Positions 43,093 to 52,092 are shown, counted from the first letter of the stretch. The stretch: DNA of 64,000 nt from Desnuesiella massiliensis (GCF_001403615.1 NZ_LN879455.1:814340-878339); one strand, 5' to 3'. The notes: generated from the sequence alone by a model not told the origin. Numbers and translations are program-made.

Positions 43093-43809
43093 TTGGAAAG
43101 ACTAGACAAAGTATTATCTAATTTAGGATATGGAAGTAGAAAAGAGATAAAAGCCATTGTAAAGCAAGGCATAGTTAAAATTGATGGTAATATTATAAAG
43201 GATAGTGCTATTCAGATAGATCCTGAGAAAGTTAATATTGAAATTAACGGAGAAGAGGTTTTTTATAGAAAGTACATATATTTAATGATGAATAAGCCTC
43301 AGGGGGTAATATCTGCTACCTATGATAATTATGATACTACGGTGGTGGACTTAATAGGGCCTGAATATGCTGTATTTAATCCTTTTCCTGTAGGTAGACT
43401 AGATAAAGATACAGTAGGATTGCTTTTACTCACTAACGATGGAGAGTTAAACCATAGGCTGATCTCTCCTAAATGGCATGTATATAAAGTTTATTATGCT
43501 GAAATAGATAGCCCTGTGAATGCGAGAGATATAGAAGTTTTTGAAGAGGGAGTAGTGCTAGATGATGGGTATAAATGCATGTCTGCTCATTTGAATATTT
43601 TAGAATCTAACGAATCTGGCTCCAAAATTGAATTAACCATACAAGAAGGAAAATTTCATCAGGTTAAAAGAATGTTTAATAGCGTAGGAAAGACAGTAAC
43701 GTTTTTAAAGCGAATAAAATTTGGGCCGTTGGATTTGGACGCAGAACTAGAAGAGGGAGAAATAAGAGAATTGTCGAAAGATGAAATAGATATGTTGAAA
43801 GAAATTTAA
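43093..43809 (+). CDS. rsuA: Pseudouridine synthase, RsuA/RluB family
   Basis: Isomerises a uridine in rRNA, by family most likely U516 of 16S rRNA. 238 aa from the TTG at 43093; GGAG lies eight bases upstream. A GTG three codons earlier overlaps the ribosome site. N-terminal S4 RNA-binding domain (ERLDKVLSNLGYGSRKEIKAIVKQGIV). Catalytic Asp in PVGRLDKDTVGLLLLTNDG. The KFHQVKRMF block is typical of the RsuA group. Confidence 0.92.
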   Translation: MERLDKVLSNLGYGSRKEIKAIVKQGIVKIDGNIIKDSAIQIDPEKVNIEINGEEVFYRKYIYLMMNKPQGVISATYDNYDTTVVDLIGPEYAVFNPFPVGRLDKDTVGLLLLTNDGELNHRLISPKWHVYKVYYAEIDSPVNARDIEVFEEGVVLDDGYKCMSAHLNILESNESGSKIELTIQEGKFHQVKRMFNSVGKTVTFLKRIKFGPLDLDAELEEGEIRELSKDEIDMLKEI

Positions 43810-43898
43810 AAATAATTAAAATATAGATTAAGTTAATAGAATATGAATAAAAAGCAGTCATATTAAATGATTATTTACAATTAAATTTTCAAAAAGTG

Positions 43899-43927
43899 TT
43901 GCATTGAGGAACAAATTTTAATATAAT
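43899..43927 (+). promoter_or_regulatory. Promoter of the candidate small RNA
   Basis: TTGCAT (43899-43904), 17-base spacer, TATAAT (43922-43927). No ORF follows before the terminator about 85 bp later. Confidence 0.7.
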
Positions 43928-43933
43928 ATATGT

Positions 43934-44015
43934 GCAAGGATAAATAAAAAGAACAAATAGCCCCCTTTTTATTTATTGTAAACACAACCTATCCCCAAGG
44001 GTTGTGTTTTTATTT
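43934..44015 (+). ncRNA. Candidate small RNA with two hairpins and C-rich loops
   Basis: Transcript of about 80 bases from the promoter at 43899. First hairpin: AAATAAAAAG / CTTTTTATTT (10 bp) with a loop ending AGCCCCC. Second: AACACAACC / GGTTGTGTT (9 bp) with loop TATCCCCAAG, followed by TTTTATTTT, a clean terminator. Two unpaired C-runs are typical of Gram-positive regulatory RNAs that bind Shine-Dalgarno sites (RsaE/RoxS-like). No ORF with a ribosome site is inside. I do not recognise a known family. Confidence 0.55.
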
Positions 44016-44089
44016 TATCTAAAAACCTCTTTAAGACATCCCTAAAAAATAAAAATCTTAGAGTATATATAAATATATGTAGAATAATT

Positions 44090-44117
44090 TTCATATAAAT
44101 GTTAAAATTTATATGAA
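44090..44117. promoter_or_regulatory. Palindrome in the leader of the TrpR-like gene
   Basis: Perfect 11-bp arms TTCATATAAAT / ATTTATATGAA with a 6-base centre, ending 12 bases before the ribosome site. It could be an autoregulatory operator. It is very AT-rich, so chance is not excluded. Confidence 0.35.
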
Positions 44118-44139
44118 TGTATTTATTGGGAGTGATTTT

Positions 44140-44445
44140 ATGTCAAATTTTAAATCAAAGCTTCAGAGTGAGGACATGGATTTTTTATTTGAGGCAATAT
44201 TAAGCTTAAAAGATAAGGAAGAATGTTATAGATTTTTTGAGGATATTTGTACAATAAATGAAATAAAAGCTTTGGAACAAAGGATGCAGGTAGCCAAGAT
44301 GCTAAAACAGAAGAGAACTTATTTGGATATAGCGAGCACTACAGGAGCAAGCACTGCAACTATAAGTAGAGTGAATAGAGCTTTAAATTACGGAAGTGAT
44401 GGCTATAATTTAGTATTTGAAAGAATCTCTTGGAAAGATAAATAA
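44140..44445 (+). CDS. yerC: TrpR-like transcriptional regulator, YerC/YecD family
   Basis: DNA-binding protein of 101 aa; start at 44140 after GGGAGTG. The Trp repressor-like helices are ICTINEIKALEQRMQVAKML and KRTYLDIASTTGASTATISRVNRALNYGSDGY. It lacks a recognisable ligand pocket assignment. In Firmicutes this family commonly precedes pcrA and ligA, as here. Followed by a terminator, so it is transcribed separately from pcrA. Confidence 0.9.
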   Translation: MSNFKSKLQSEDMDFLFEAILSLKDKEECYRFFEDICTINEIKALEQRMQVAKMLKQKRTYLDIASTTGASTATISRVNRALNYGSDGYNLVFERISWKDK

Positions 44446-44477
44446 TAGGGCCTATAATTTAATTATAGTGCCTTTTG
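44446..44477 (+). terminator. Terminator of the TrpR-like gene
   Basis: GGC, CTATAATT / AATTATAG, GCC with one mismatch, then TTTTG. Confidence 0.75.
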
Positions 44478-44541
44478 TCTTTATATGTAATATTAATACG
44501 AATAAATGTTTGGTATATTTTGTGATTATATTCGTATTTTA

Positions 44542-44550
44542 TGGTATAAT
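44542..44550 (+). promoter_or_regulatory. Extended -10 promoter of pcrA-ligA
   Basis: TGGTATAAT. The -35 region has no good match. About 70 bases before the TTG start of pcrA. Confidence 0.5.
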
Positions 44551-44620
44551 AAAATGATGTAAACTGTAATAAGCTTTATATTTTAATATAAGGTTTTTTT
44601 ATTTTGAGGAGTGAGGATAA

Positions 44621-46870
44621 TTGGATTTAAAAAATCTATTAAACAGAGAACAGTATGAAGCAGCTACCACTATTGACGGTCAAGTGCTCATTTTAGCTGG
44701 AGCTGGTTCGGGAAAAACCAGGGTACTAACTTATAGAATCGCTCATATGATACAAGATATAAGCATATATCCTTCTCAAATATTAGCTATAACCTTTACC
44801 AATAAAGCAGCTGAAGAAATGAGAGAAAGGGTAAGGGCGTTAATTGGTGATGAAGCCTATAATATGTGGATATCTACCTTCCATTCCAGTTGTGTTAGAA
44901 TACTAAGGCGAGAAATAGATAAGATAGGATATAAAAAAGATTTTACGATATATGATACCTATGACCAGAAGTCACTTTTAAAGCAATGTATGCAAGAATT
45001 AAATATTAATGATAAAGAGATTACTGAAGGTGAAATATTAAGTAAAATAGGTAAAGCCAAGGATAATTTAATTACGCCTTCTCAATATAAGCTTCAGCAT
45101 GAAAGTAATTTTAGAGAAAATAAAATTGCAGAGGTGTACACTTTATACCAAAAGAAGCTTAAAAATAATAATGCACTAGATTTTGACGATTTAATTTTTA
45201 AAACTATTGAACTCTTTAAAACCAATAATGAAGTTCTAGAGTTTTATCAAAGAAAATTTAAGTACATAATGGTGGATGAATATCAGGATACCAATAAAGC
45301 TCAATATGAATTAATAAAATTATTAGCTGCCGGCTATAAGAATATATGCGTGGTTGGGGATGATGATCAATGCATATATCAGTGGAGAGGTGCAGATATA
45401 AGAAATATTTTGGATTTTGAAAAAGATTATCCTAAGGCTAAGGTGGTAAAGCTTGAACAAAATTACAGATCTAAGGCTAATATTTTAAATGCAGCCAATA
45501 ATGTGATTCAAAACAATAGCGAGAGAAAAGATAAAGTACTTAGAACCATCAGTGAAAGTGGGGAAAAGATTAGAATCTACAGAGCTTATTCTGATGTGGA
45601 TGAGGGTGACTTTGTTGCTTCAGAAATAAAGAAGATAATAATGGAGCAAAATAAGAATTACAAAGAATTTGCAATTTTGTATAGAACTAATGCTCAATCC
45701 CGTGTATTTGAAGATAGCTTTATGAAAAGAGATATTCCCTATAGAATAATAGGAGGACTAAAGTTCTATGACAGAAAAGAAATAAAAGATATAATGGCTT
45801 ATTTAAAATTTATCAATAACCCAGATGATGAAATAAGTCTTAGAAGGATAGTAAATGTTCCCAAGAGAAATATAGGGGATACTACTGTAGGAAAGCTTCA
45901 GGAATTTGCTAGCTCTATAGAAGATACCTTGTATAATGTTATGGTGGATGTAGAGAGCATACCAGGATTAACAGCTAGAAATATAAACTCTATTGTTAAA
46001 TTCATAGAGCTTATTGATGATTTTATTATTATGAAGGAACAGCTGCCTATTTCCATGCTCATAGAGTACATCCTAGATAAGACCGGCTATTTAAAGGAGT
46101 TAAGTAACTCTAAGAATCCAGAGGATGAAAGCAGAGTAGAAAATTTAAAGGAGCTTGTGTCTGCAGCAGTAGAATTTGAAAAAGCTTCTGAGGAAAAGAC
46201 TCTTTCAGCATTTTTAGAAAAAACTACTTTAGTTTCTGATATTGATAATTTTAATGAGGATGCAGATACTGTAGTTCTAATGACAGTACATAGTGCCAAA
46301 GGCTTAGAATTTCCCGTAGTATTTATGGTAGGTATGGAAAACGGCGTTTTTCCTGGTAATGCTTCTTTTAATGATCCTAAGGAGATGGAAGAATCCAGAA
46401 GATTATGCTATGTAGGCATAACTAGAGCCAAAGAAATCTTATATATGACCTCAGCAGAGGTGAGAAGGGTATTTGGAAGAACTATGAGCTTTGCTACCTC
46501 TGACTTTTTAAATGAAGTTCCAAGGGAATTAAAAGAACATGTAGGTATGAAAAAAGCAAGTAATACAGCTTCACAGGCCTCATCAATAAATTATGGTTAT
46601 TCTAATAATCCTCATAGCCTCAGAACCGCCTATAGCGAGGCAGCCATGGAAGCCTCGATGAATAAAATAGATAAGATACTAGGTGGAGAAAGTAAAAAAT
46701 TAACGGAGCAAGAAGTTGTTATGGGGAGAAAAGTAAAGCATCCAAAGTTTGGGATAGGAACCATAGTTAAAACTGTTAAAGAAAATGATGATATAAAACT
46801 TACCATAGCTTTTGATAGTATGGGAATAAAACAATTATTATTAAGTCTTGCGCCTTTAGAATTATTATAA
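44621..46870 (+). CDS. pcrA: ATP-dependent DNA helicase PcrA (UvrD/Rep family)
   Basis: 3'-5' helicase for repair and removal of RecA or transcription blocks. 749 aa, near the usual length. TTG start at 44621 with TGAGGAGTGAGG upstream. Motifs: Q/LNREQYEAA, Walker A LAGAGSGKTRVLTYRIAHMI, ITFTNKAAEEMRERV, DEYQDTNKAQYELI (motif II), VGDDDQCIYQWRGAD (III), and VVLMTVHSAKGLEFPVVFMVG (V). C-terminal RNA polymerase-binding Tudor-like region: GRKVKHPKFGIGTIV. 16 bp upstream of ligA, as in many Firmicutes. Confidence 0.96.
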   Translation: MDLKNLLNREQYEAATTIDGQVLILAGAGSGKTRVLTYRIAHMIQDISIYPSQILAITFTNKAAEEMRERVRALIGDEAYNMWISTFHSSCVRILRREIDKIGYKKDFTIYDTYDQKSLLKQCMQELNINDKEITEGEILSKIGKAKDNLITPSQYKLQHESNFRENKIAEVYTLYQKKLKNNNALDFDDLIFKTIELFKTNNEVLEFYQRKFKYIMVDEYQDTNKAQYELIKLLAAGYKNICVVGDDDQCIYQWRGADIRNILDFEKDYPKAKVVKLEQNYRSKANILNAANNVIQNNSERKDKVLRTISESGEKIRIYRAYSDVDEGDFVASEIKKIIMEQNKNYKEFAILYRTNAQSRVFEDSFMKRDIPYRIIGGLKFYDRKEIKDIMAYLKFINNPDDEISLRRIVNVPKRNIGDTTVGKLQEFASSIEDTLYNVMVDVESIPGLTARNINSIVKFIELIDDFIIMKEQLPISMLIEYILDKTGYLKELSNSKNPEDESRVENLKELVSAAVEFEKASEEKTLSAFLEKTTLVSDIDNFNEDADTVVLMTVHSAKGLEFPVVFMVGMENGVFPGNASFNDPKEMEESRRLCYVGITRAKEILYMTSAEVRRVFGRTMSFATSDFLNEVPRELKEHVGMKKASNTASQASSINYGYSNNPHSLRTAYSEAAMEASMNKIDKILGGESKKLTEQEVVMGRKVKHPKFGIGTIVKTVKENDDIKLTIAFDSMGIKQLLLSLAPLELL

Positions 46871-46886
46871 TAAATGAGGTGTACCT

Positions 46887-48878
46887 ATGGATAAAAGAGA
46901 AAGAATGCATGAATTAGCAGAAGAGCTAAATAAGTATGCTTATGAATATTATGTATTAAATAATCCATCTGTAAGTGATAAGGAATATGATAGAAAGTAT
47001 GATGAATTGTTAGATTTGGAGAAAGAAGCAGGGCATGTATTACCTTATTCCCCCACACAAAGAGTTGGAGATGTTATACTACCTGAATTTAATAAATATA
47101 CCCATAAGGCGCCTTTGTGGAGTTTGGATAAAGGACAAAATTTAAAGGAATTAATAGAATGGGACAAAAGAAATAAAAAACTTATAGAGGAATACAATAA
47201 TAATGCAGATAAAAAGTTACCCAATCCATGCTATGTAATTACAAAAAAGTTTGATGGGCTAACATTAAATTGTACTTACGATGAAAATGGAGTACTTATT
47301 AAAGCAGCTACTAGAGGCACAGGTATCATTGGAGAAGACATTACTGCTCAGGCCAAGACAATTAAAACATTACCTTTAAAGATAGACCATCATAATGTGA
47401 TAGAGATTCATGGTGAAGCTATTATGACAAAAAAAGCCTTTGAAGAATATAACAAAAACTCAGAGGTGCCCTTAAAGAATTTAAGAAATGGTGCAGCTGG
47501 GGCTTTAAGAAATCTCAATGTCAAAGAAACTGCAAAAAGGAATCTTTCAGCATTTTTCTATGATATAGGCTATAACGAAGGTGAAAATTTTCAAACTTAT
47601 ATGGAGATGCTCCAATTTATAAAGGAAAAAGGTTTTTATGTAGACCCATACATAAAGTTATGTAGTACCATAGAAGAAATTGAAAAGGAAATCCAATATG
47701 TAGAATCTATAAGGTTTGATTTAGACTATGATATTGACGGCATAGTAATAGCAATAAATGACATAAGGACTCGAGAGATCCTTGGCTATACCGTAAAATT
47801 TCCTAAATGGGCTATTGCTTATAAATTTGAAGCACAGGAGGCTACCACTAAGCTTTTAGATGTAGAATGGAATGTAGGAAGAAGTGGAAGAGTAACCCCT
47901 ACAGCTATATTAGAGCCAGTAGAATTAGCAGGAGTCACTGTAAAAAGAGCTACTTTAAATAATATGGACGATATAAAAAGAAAAAATGTAAGGCTAGGGG
48001 CAGAGGTATTTGTAAGAAGGTCTAACGATGTTATACCTGAAATAATGGGAGTAGCAGAAGAGAGTCTTAAGGTAAGTGAGGAAATATTTCCTCCAGAAAA
48101 ATGTCCTTATTGTGGTAGTGAACTAATCCAAGAAGGTGTTCATTATTTTTGTGAAAACACCTTGTCTTGTAAGCCTCAGATGGTTAAGAGTATAGTTCAT
48201 TTTGCTAGCAGAGAGGCTATGAATATAGAAGGCTTCAGTGAAAAAACTGCAGAGCAGCTTTTTGAAAAATTAGAGATTAAATCTATTTCTGATTTATATA
48301 GAATAAGAAAAGAACAGCTGTTAACTCTAGAGAAATTTGGAGATAAAAAAGCTCAAAATTTATTGAATTCTTTGGAGAAAAGTAAAAACTGTGAGCTAGC
48401 TTCTTTTATCTATGCGTTAGGAATACCTAATGTTGGTATAAAAACTGCTAAGGATCTAGTTAAAAGATTTAAAAATTTAGATAGAATTAAGGCTGCAACT
48501 TTCGAGGAATTAATTAGTGTGCAGGATATAGGCGATATCGTAGCTAAAAGTATAATTGAGTTTTTTCACCAAGAAAAAATAATCAGTAGTATAAATGAAC
48601 TATTATGTTTAGGCGTAAATCCCTCTTATAAAGAGATAGAGATAAAGGAGAATCCCTTTGAAGGCAAGACCGTGGTGGTTACTGGAAGTTTAAAGGGATA
48701 TAGCAGAAATGAAATAAAAGAGAAATTGGAAAGCTTAGGAGCAAAAGTATCTGGTAGCGTGAGCAAGAAAACGGACTATGTTGTAGTAGGTGAAGAGGCT
48801 GGGTCAAAATATGATAAGGCAAAAGAGTTAAATATCCCTATATTAAATGAAGAAGAATTTGAAGCTATTTTACAGTAA
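46887..48878 (+). CDS. ligA: NAD+-dependent DNA ligase LigA
   Basis: Seals nicks using NAD+. 663 aa. Domain Ia has NKYAYEYYVLNNPSVSDKEYD. The adenylation site is KFDG (Lys121), a variant of the usual KxDG block with KK before it; the HKAPLWSLDK segment precedes it. The oligonucleotide-binding region follows GRSGRVTPTAILEPV. A Cys4 zinc site (CPYCGSEL...CENTLSC), helix-hairpin-helix repeats and a BRCT domain (NPFEGKTVVVTGSLKGYSR) complete the order. The last base of its TAA is the first base of the palindromic element at 48878. Confidence 0.95.
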   Translation: MDKRERMHELAEELNKYAYEYYVLNNPSVSDKEYDRKYDELLDLEKEAGHVLPYSPTQRVGDVILPEFNKYTHKAPLWSLDKGQNLKELIEWDKRNKKLIEEYNNNADKKLPNPCYVITKKFDGLTLNCTYDENGVLIKAATRGTGIIGEDITAQAKTIKTLPLKIDHHNVIEIHGEAIMTKKAFEEYNKNSEVPLKNLRNGAAGALRNLNVKETAKRNLSAFFYDIGYNEGENFQTYMEMLQFIKEKGFYVDPYIKLCSTIEEIEKEIQYVESIRFDLDYDIDGIVIAINDIRTREILGYTVKFPKWAIAYKFEAQEATTKLLDVEWNVGRSGRVTPTAILEPVELAGVTVKRATLNNMDDIKRKNVRLGAEVFVRRSNDVIPEIMGVAEESLKVSEEIFPPEKCPYCGSELIQEGVHYFCENTLSCKPQMVKSIVHFASREAMNIEGFSEKTAEQLFEKLEIKSISDLYRIRKEQLLTLEKFGDKKAQNLLNSLEKSKNCELASFIYALGIPNVGIKTAKDLVKRFKNLDRIKAATFEELISVQDIGDIVAKSIIEFFHQEKIISSINELLCLGVNPSYKEIEIKENPFEGKTVVVTGSLKGYSRNEIKEKLESLGAKVSGSVSKKTDYVVVGEEAGSKYDKAKELNIPILNEEEFEAILQ

Positions 48879-49014
48879 GGCATCGTAAAAAAATAACTGG
48901 TCAAAGATGGGTCGTATATTTTGCGTAAGACAAGGACACAGGTTCCATTAATAGTGGACGCAGTATTACGCAAAATAGACGAGTAGACTGACTAGTTATT
49001 TTTTGGAGATGCCT
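48878..49014. repeat. MITE-like palindromic element, full-length copy B (137 bp)
   Basis: Reverse-complement orientation of the copy at 40065, about 98 percent identical over its full length. Starts on the last base of the ligA stop codon and ends 15 bp before the ribosome site of the next gene. The TGACTAGTTATTTTTT end should act as the ligA terminator. Confidence 0.85.
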
Positions 49015-49045
49015 AAGGTAGATATTCTAGCCAAGGAGGATAAAA

Positions 49046-49315
49046 ATGAAAAAAATAGTGAATATATTTGAATGGATATTTGTAGTGTTTACAATAGTAT
49101 CAGTGATTTTTACTTTATTGACTACATATCAATTTATATATATAAAATATTTTTCTGGCTATTATCCTATTCAAATAGGCATTTTTCTGACTATGATTTC
49201 TTGGGCGCTAAAATTTTGGCTGTATGATAAGGATGATAAAAAGATTACCTATTCATTAATTTGCTTATTTCTAGCAGCCATAGCATTATTCTTTAGGCTA
49301 TTTGTAGTGTTTTAA
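49046..49315 (+). CDS. Small membrane protein, unknown
   Basis: 89 aa with three hydrophobic helices: WIFVVFTIVSVIFTLLTTYQF, YPIQIGIFLTMISWALKFWLY and SLICLFLAAIALFFRLFVVF. The loop between the last two is charged (DKDDKK). AAGGAGG precedes the ATG. Followed by a bidirectional terminator. No family recognised. Confidence 0.75.
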   Translation: MKKIVNIFEWIFVVFTIVSVIFTLLTTYQFIYIKYFSGYYPIQIGIFLTMISWALKFWLYDKDDKKITYSLICLFLAAIALFFRLFVVF

Positions 49316-49325
49316 AAATGTAATA

Positions 49326-49366
49326 AAAAGAAAACCCAGATTATATTATGGGTTTTCTTTTTTTTC
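49326..49366. terminator. Bidirectional terminator
   Basis: AAAAGAAAACCCA / TGGGTTTTCTTTT (13 bp) with a 10-base loop; A-run on the left and T-run on the right. It serves the convergent small membrane protein genes and overlaps the 3' end of the minus-strand one. Confidence 0.85.
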
Positions 49367-49540
49367 AGAATTATCCTTTTTAGCTGCAATCATATAAATA
49401 TATTGAGTTAATTTCTCTAATATATAATTTTTATACCTTAATTGATTAAAAATTCTATTTAGCAGGATAAAAAAAGCTACACTCATACCCACTAAGGACA
49501 CCATAAAAACTATACCAACAATTTGAACAAACAGTAACAT
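49346..49540 (-). CDS. Small membrane protein (64 aa), unknown
   Basis: One long hydrophobic segment at the N terminus (LLFVQIVGIVFMVSLVGMSVAFFILLNRIF), then a basic and polar C terminus (AAKKDNSEKKENP). GGAGG lies ten bases before the ATG. The last codons lie inside the terminator stem. No family recognised. Confidence 0.6.
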   Translation of the reverse strand: MLLFVQIVGIVFMVSLVGMSVAFFILLNRIFNQLRYKNYILEKLTQYIYMIAAKKDNSEKKENP

Positions 49541-49754
49541 ATGAAATTAACCTCCATTGAATAACATTGTCATATTAATTATAGTTATACTATTTCATAA
49601 TTTAAGTACCGATTTTTTAAGCAGTATACATTAATTATAACAAAAAATGAAAACATTACACAATATGAATAAATAATATAAAAAAAATTATGTCTACAAT
49701 AATAAAAGTTGATGTACATATAATATATTATTATCAATATTATATGGAGCGCAT

Positions 49755-50228
49755 ATGTTTTTGTTAGATAAGTTATACATGATGTTAAAAAAAGAACAAA
49801 TAGATAAAGCCGTTTTAAAATTTAAAAAGATTGATATTAACATAGTATATGAATTGCTTACTAAAAATTGTTGGAAATATGGTATACAGTATGAGGTTAT
49901 AATAAAAACTAAAGATTTAATTGAAGTAAGATTATATAGTGAAAGGGAAGAGGTACTATTTAAATTTCATAAAACTCCCATAGTATTTATAGGAGAATAC
50001 AATAATTTTATTGATACGCTACGTGCTTGTAAAGTAAGAAAGGGAATCTACATTACTACAGGCGTATTTGAGGAAATAATTTTAAAAAGCCATTCTAAGA
50101 AATTTGAGGGAAGAAAGGTAATATTAGAAGATAATTTTCACTTTCTCAAAAAGCAAATTTGGTTAAAGTATAAGGGAAAACCCTTAAAGTTTAAAGAACT
50201 TCAATTTTACAAATATTTACCAAATTGA
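49755..50228 (+). CDS. Hypothetical protein, weakly like the C-terminal half of Mrr-type nucleases
   Basis: 157 aa, basic, no membrane segment. The stretch ACKVRKGIYITTGVFEEIILKSHSKKFEGRKVILED resembles the end of Mrr-like endonuclease domains (typically xGIFITTSxFS..A...... IxLIDG). The catalytic D...QxK part is not recognisable upstream, so activity is doubtful. GGAG precedes the ATG. It stands before an OppA-like lipoprotein gene with about 90 bp between. Confidence 0.55.
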   Translation: MFLLDKLYMMLKKEQIDKAVLKFKKIDINIVYELLTKNCWKYGIQYEVIIKTKDLIEVRLYSEREEVLFKFHKTPIVFIGEYNNFIDTLRACKVRKGIYITTGVFEEIILKSHSKKFEGRKVILEDNFHFLKKQIWLKYKGKPLKFKELQFYKYLPN

Positions 50229-50320
50229 TGAGGAATAAGTATGATTAGCATTGTATAATCTTGGATATAATTTAAGGTATATATTGAAAAATTATATTGG
50301 TAAGATAGAGGTAAATCTAT

Positions 50321-51937
50321 ATGAAAAAAATAATTATATTTATGCTAATCATATTTGTTATTAGTTTTTCAGGCTGTATTGAAAAAAAACATGGGGTTTT
50401 AAAAGAAAAAAGCTCAGACTTGACTTATGGTATAAGCAGTATGCCTAGAGACTTATTAATGCTAAATTATGAAAATAAAAGAGATGAAGATTTATTATGC
50501 GCATTTTTTGAAGGATTAGTGCAGTTAAATAGTAATAACACAATAGTTCCAGCTTTAGCTGAAAGCTATGAAGTCAGTAAGGATGGATTAACTTATATTT
50601 TTAAATTGAGAAAAAATATGTTCTGGAGCAATGGAGGGGAAATTAAAGCTCAGGATTTTGTGAATTTTTTTAAGGACATATTATCTCCAGGGGTAGAAAA
50701 TATTTTTTATAAGGAGTTATCCTCCATTTATGGTGCGGAGGATTATTATAAAGGTAAACAAAGCTTTGATAAAGTGGCTATAAGGGCCTTGGAAGATAAT
50801 ACGCTTCAAATAAGATTAAACTATGCAAACCCAAACTTATTAAATACTCTTAGCAAGCCTAGATATAGATTAAGAAAAAATCTTTTGGATTTAAAAAATT
50901 GGAAGCAAAATTATAAAAACATACTCTTTACAGGACCTTATAAGATTAATAATATTTTCGTACAAGATACAGAAACATTACAACTTATAAAAAATGATAG
51001 ATATTATGATAAAGAAAAAATCTTAGCTCATAATATAAATATAAATGCATATAGCAGCAAAGAAGTTGCTATGGCTAAGTACGATATAAATGAGTTAGAT
51101 TTTATTTTGGATATTCCTATAAGTGAAGTACAACGATTAATAAGTAAAGAAAAGTTTTCTTCACTAAATAATGATAGAACTTTTTGCATTACCTTTAATT
51201 TTAGAAAAGATAATATATTTTCTAATGAAAAAGTGAGACAGTTTATTGCTAAGGATTTAGATAAGCTTACCTCAGAAGAGTTACTGGATAAAGCTAATAT
51301 AGAGATGGCAAAGAATACTTTTTTTCCTAATAACAAAGTTTCACAAAAGGAGAAAGCAGCAATGAGTAATAGTGTTGAAAAGGATTCTGTTACTTTATCA
51401 GAATTAAAAGATAAAAAAAGAACAATAAGATTAATATGTGCTAATGATGATAAAAGCAAATTTATAGCTCAAAAAATTGCAAAGGATTTGAAGCTTAGCT
51501 CTCAATTGGAGGTATATGTAAAAAGTTTTAATAACATAGAAATGAAGGAAATAATGGATAAGGGTGAATATGATTTAGTATTAAAGGATTTTATAAACAC
51601 AGACAAAGAAAATTTCTTTAGAAATTGGTCATCAAACAATAATGAAAATATCTATAAATATAATAATATAGAATATGATAATATTCTTTCTAAATATATA
51701 TATGAAAAAGATTCTCTCAAAAAAGAAGAGTATTATTTATCCTTAAATAATATATTAAAAAAAGATGCCGTTGTAGTACCTTTATTTTATGATAGTATTT
51801 TAGTTGCAAAAAATGAAAATATAAAAGGAGTATACTTAGATGGCAATAAAAATATAATGCTGAAGGATATTTATAAGATATTTGAATCCAAAGAAAATAA
51901 TAATGAAATCTATGATGAAAATATTCCTATAGGCTAA
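50321..51937 (+). CDS. OppA-like substrate-binding lipoprotein, orphan
   Basis: 538 aa with a lipoprotein signal; lipobox FSGC (Cys at residue 19). The SBP_bac_5 signature is clear (LAESYEVSKDGLTYIFKLRKNMFWSNGGEIKAQD), and a second-lobe KVRQFIAKDLDK. The protein is more lysine- and asparagine-rich and more divergent than the operon OppA at 31596, with no permease or ATPase nearby. It may feed the opp transporter or act as a receptor. GAGG site precedes the ATG. Confidence 0.85.
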   Translation: MKKIIIFMLIIFVISFSGCIEKKHGVLKEKSSDLTYGISSMPRDLLMLNYENKRDEDLLCAFFEGLVQLNSNNTIVPALAESYEVSKDGLTYIFKLRKNMFWSNGGEIKAQDFVNFFKDILSPGVENIFYKELSSIYGAEDYYKGKQSFDKVAIRALEDNTLQIRLNYANPNLLNTLSKPRYRLRKNLLDLKNWKQNYKNILFTGPYKINNIFVQDTETLQLIKNDRYYDKEKILAHNININAYSSKEVAMAKYDINELDFILDIPISEVQRLISKEKFSSLNNDRTFCITFNFRKDNIFSNEKVRQFIAKDLDKLTSEELLDKANIEMAKNTFFPNNKVSQKEKAAMSNSVEKDSVTLSELKDKKRTIRLICANDDKSKFIAQKIAKDLKLSSQLEVYVKSFNNIEMKEIMDKGEYDLVLKDFINTDKENFFRNWSSNNNENIYKYNNIEYDNILSKYIYEKDSLKKEEYYLSLNNILKKDAVVVPLFYDSILVAKNENIKGVYLDGNKNIMLKDIYKIFESKENNNEIYDENIPIG

Positions 51938-51940
51938 AAT

Positions 51941-51977
51941 TAATTCCACAATGAAATACAATGTCATTGTGGAATTA
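51941..51977. terminator. Hairpin between convergent genes
   Basis: Perfect 14-bp stem TAATTCCACAATGA / TCATTGTGGAATTA with a 9-base loop. No T-run follows on either strand, so termination would be weak. Confidence 0.5.
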
Positions 51978-52000
51978 TAGATAAACACTACGAAAACTTA

Positions 52001-52054
52001 ACTTCTGCATGTTCTGTAATGGTATCTTTAAGCCATTATGGTGCATGCAGAAGT
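52001..52054. repeat. Palindromic repeat, family 2, copy in reverse orientation
   Basis: Perfect 11-bp arms ACTTCTGCATG / CATGCAGAAGT. The core reads ATAATGGCTTAAAGATACC on the minus strand, matching the core of copies at 56491 and 59594. The arm sequence differs but pairing is kept. Confidence 0.6.
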
Positions 52055-52092
52055 TTGTAGTTGAAGTTGTTTCCCAATAAAATAGCTTTTAT

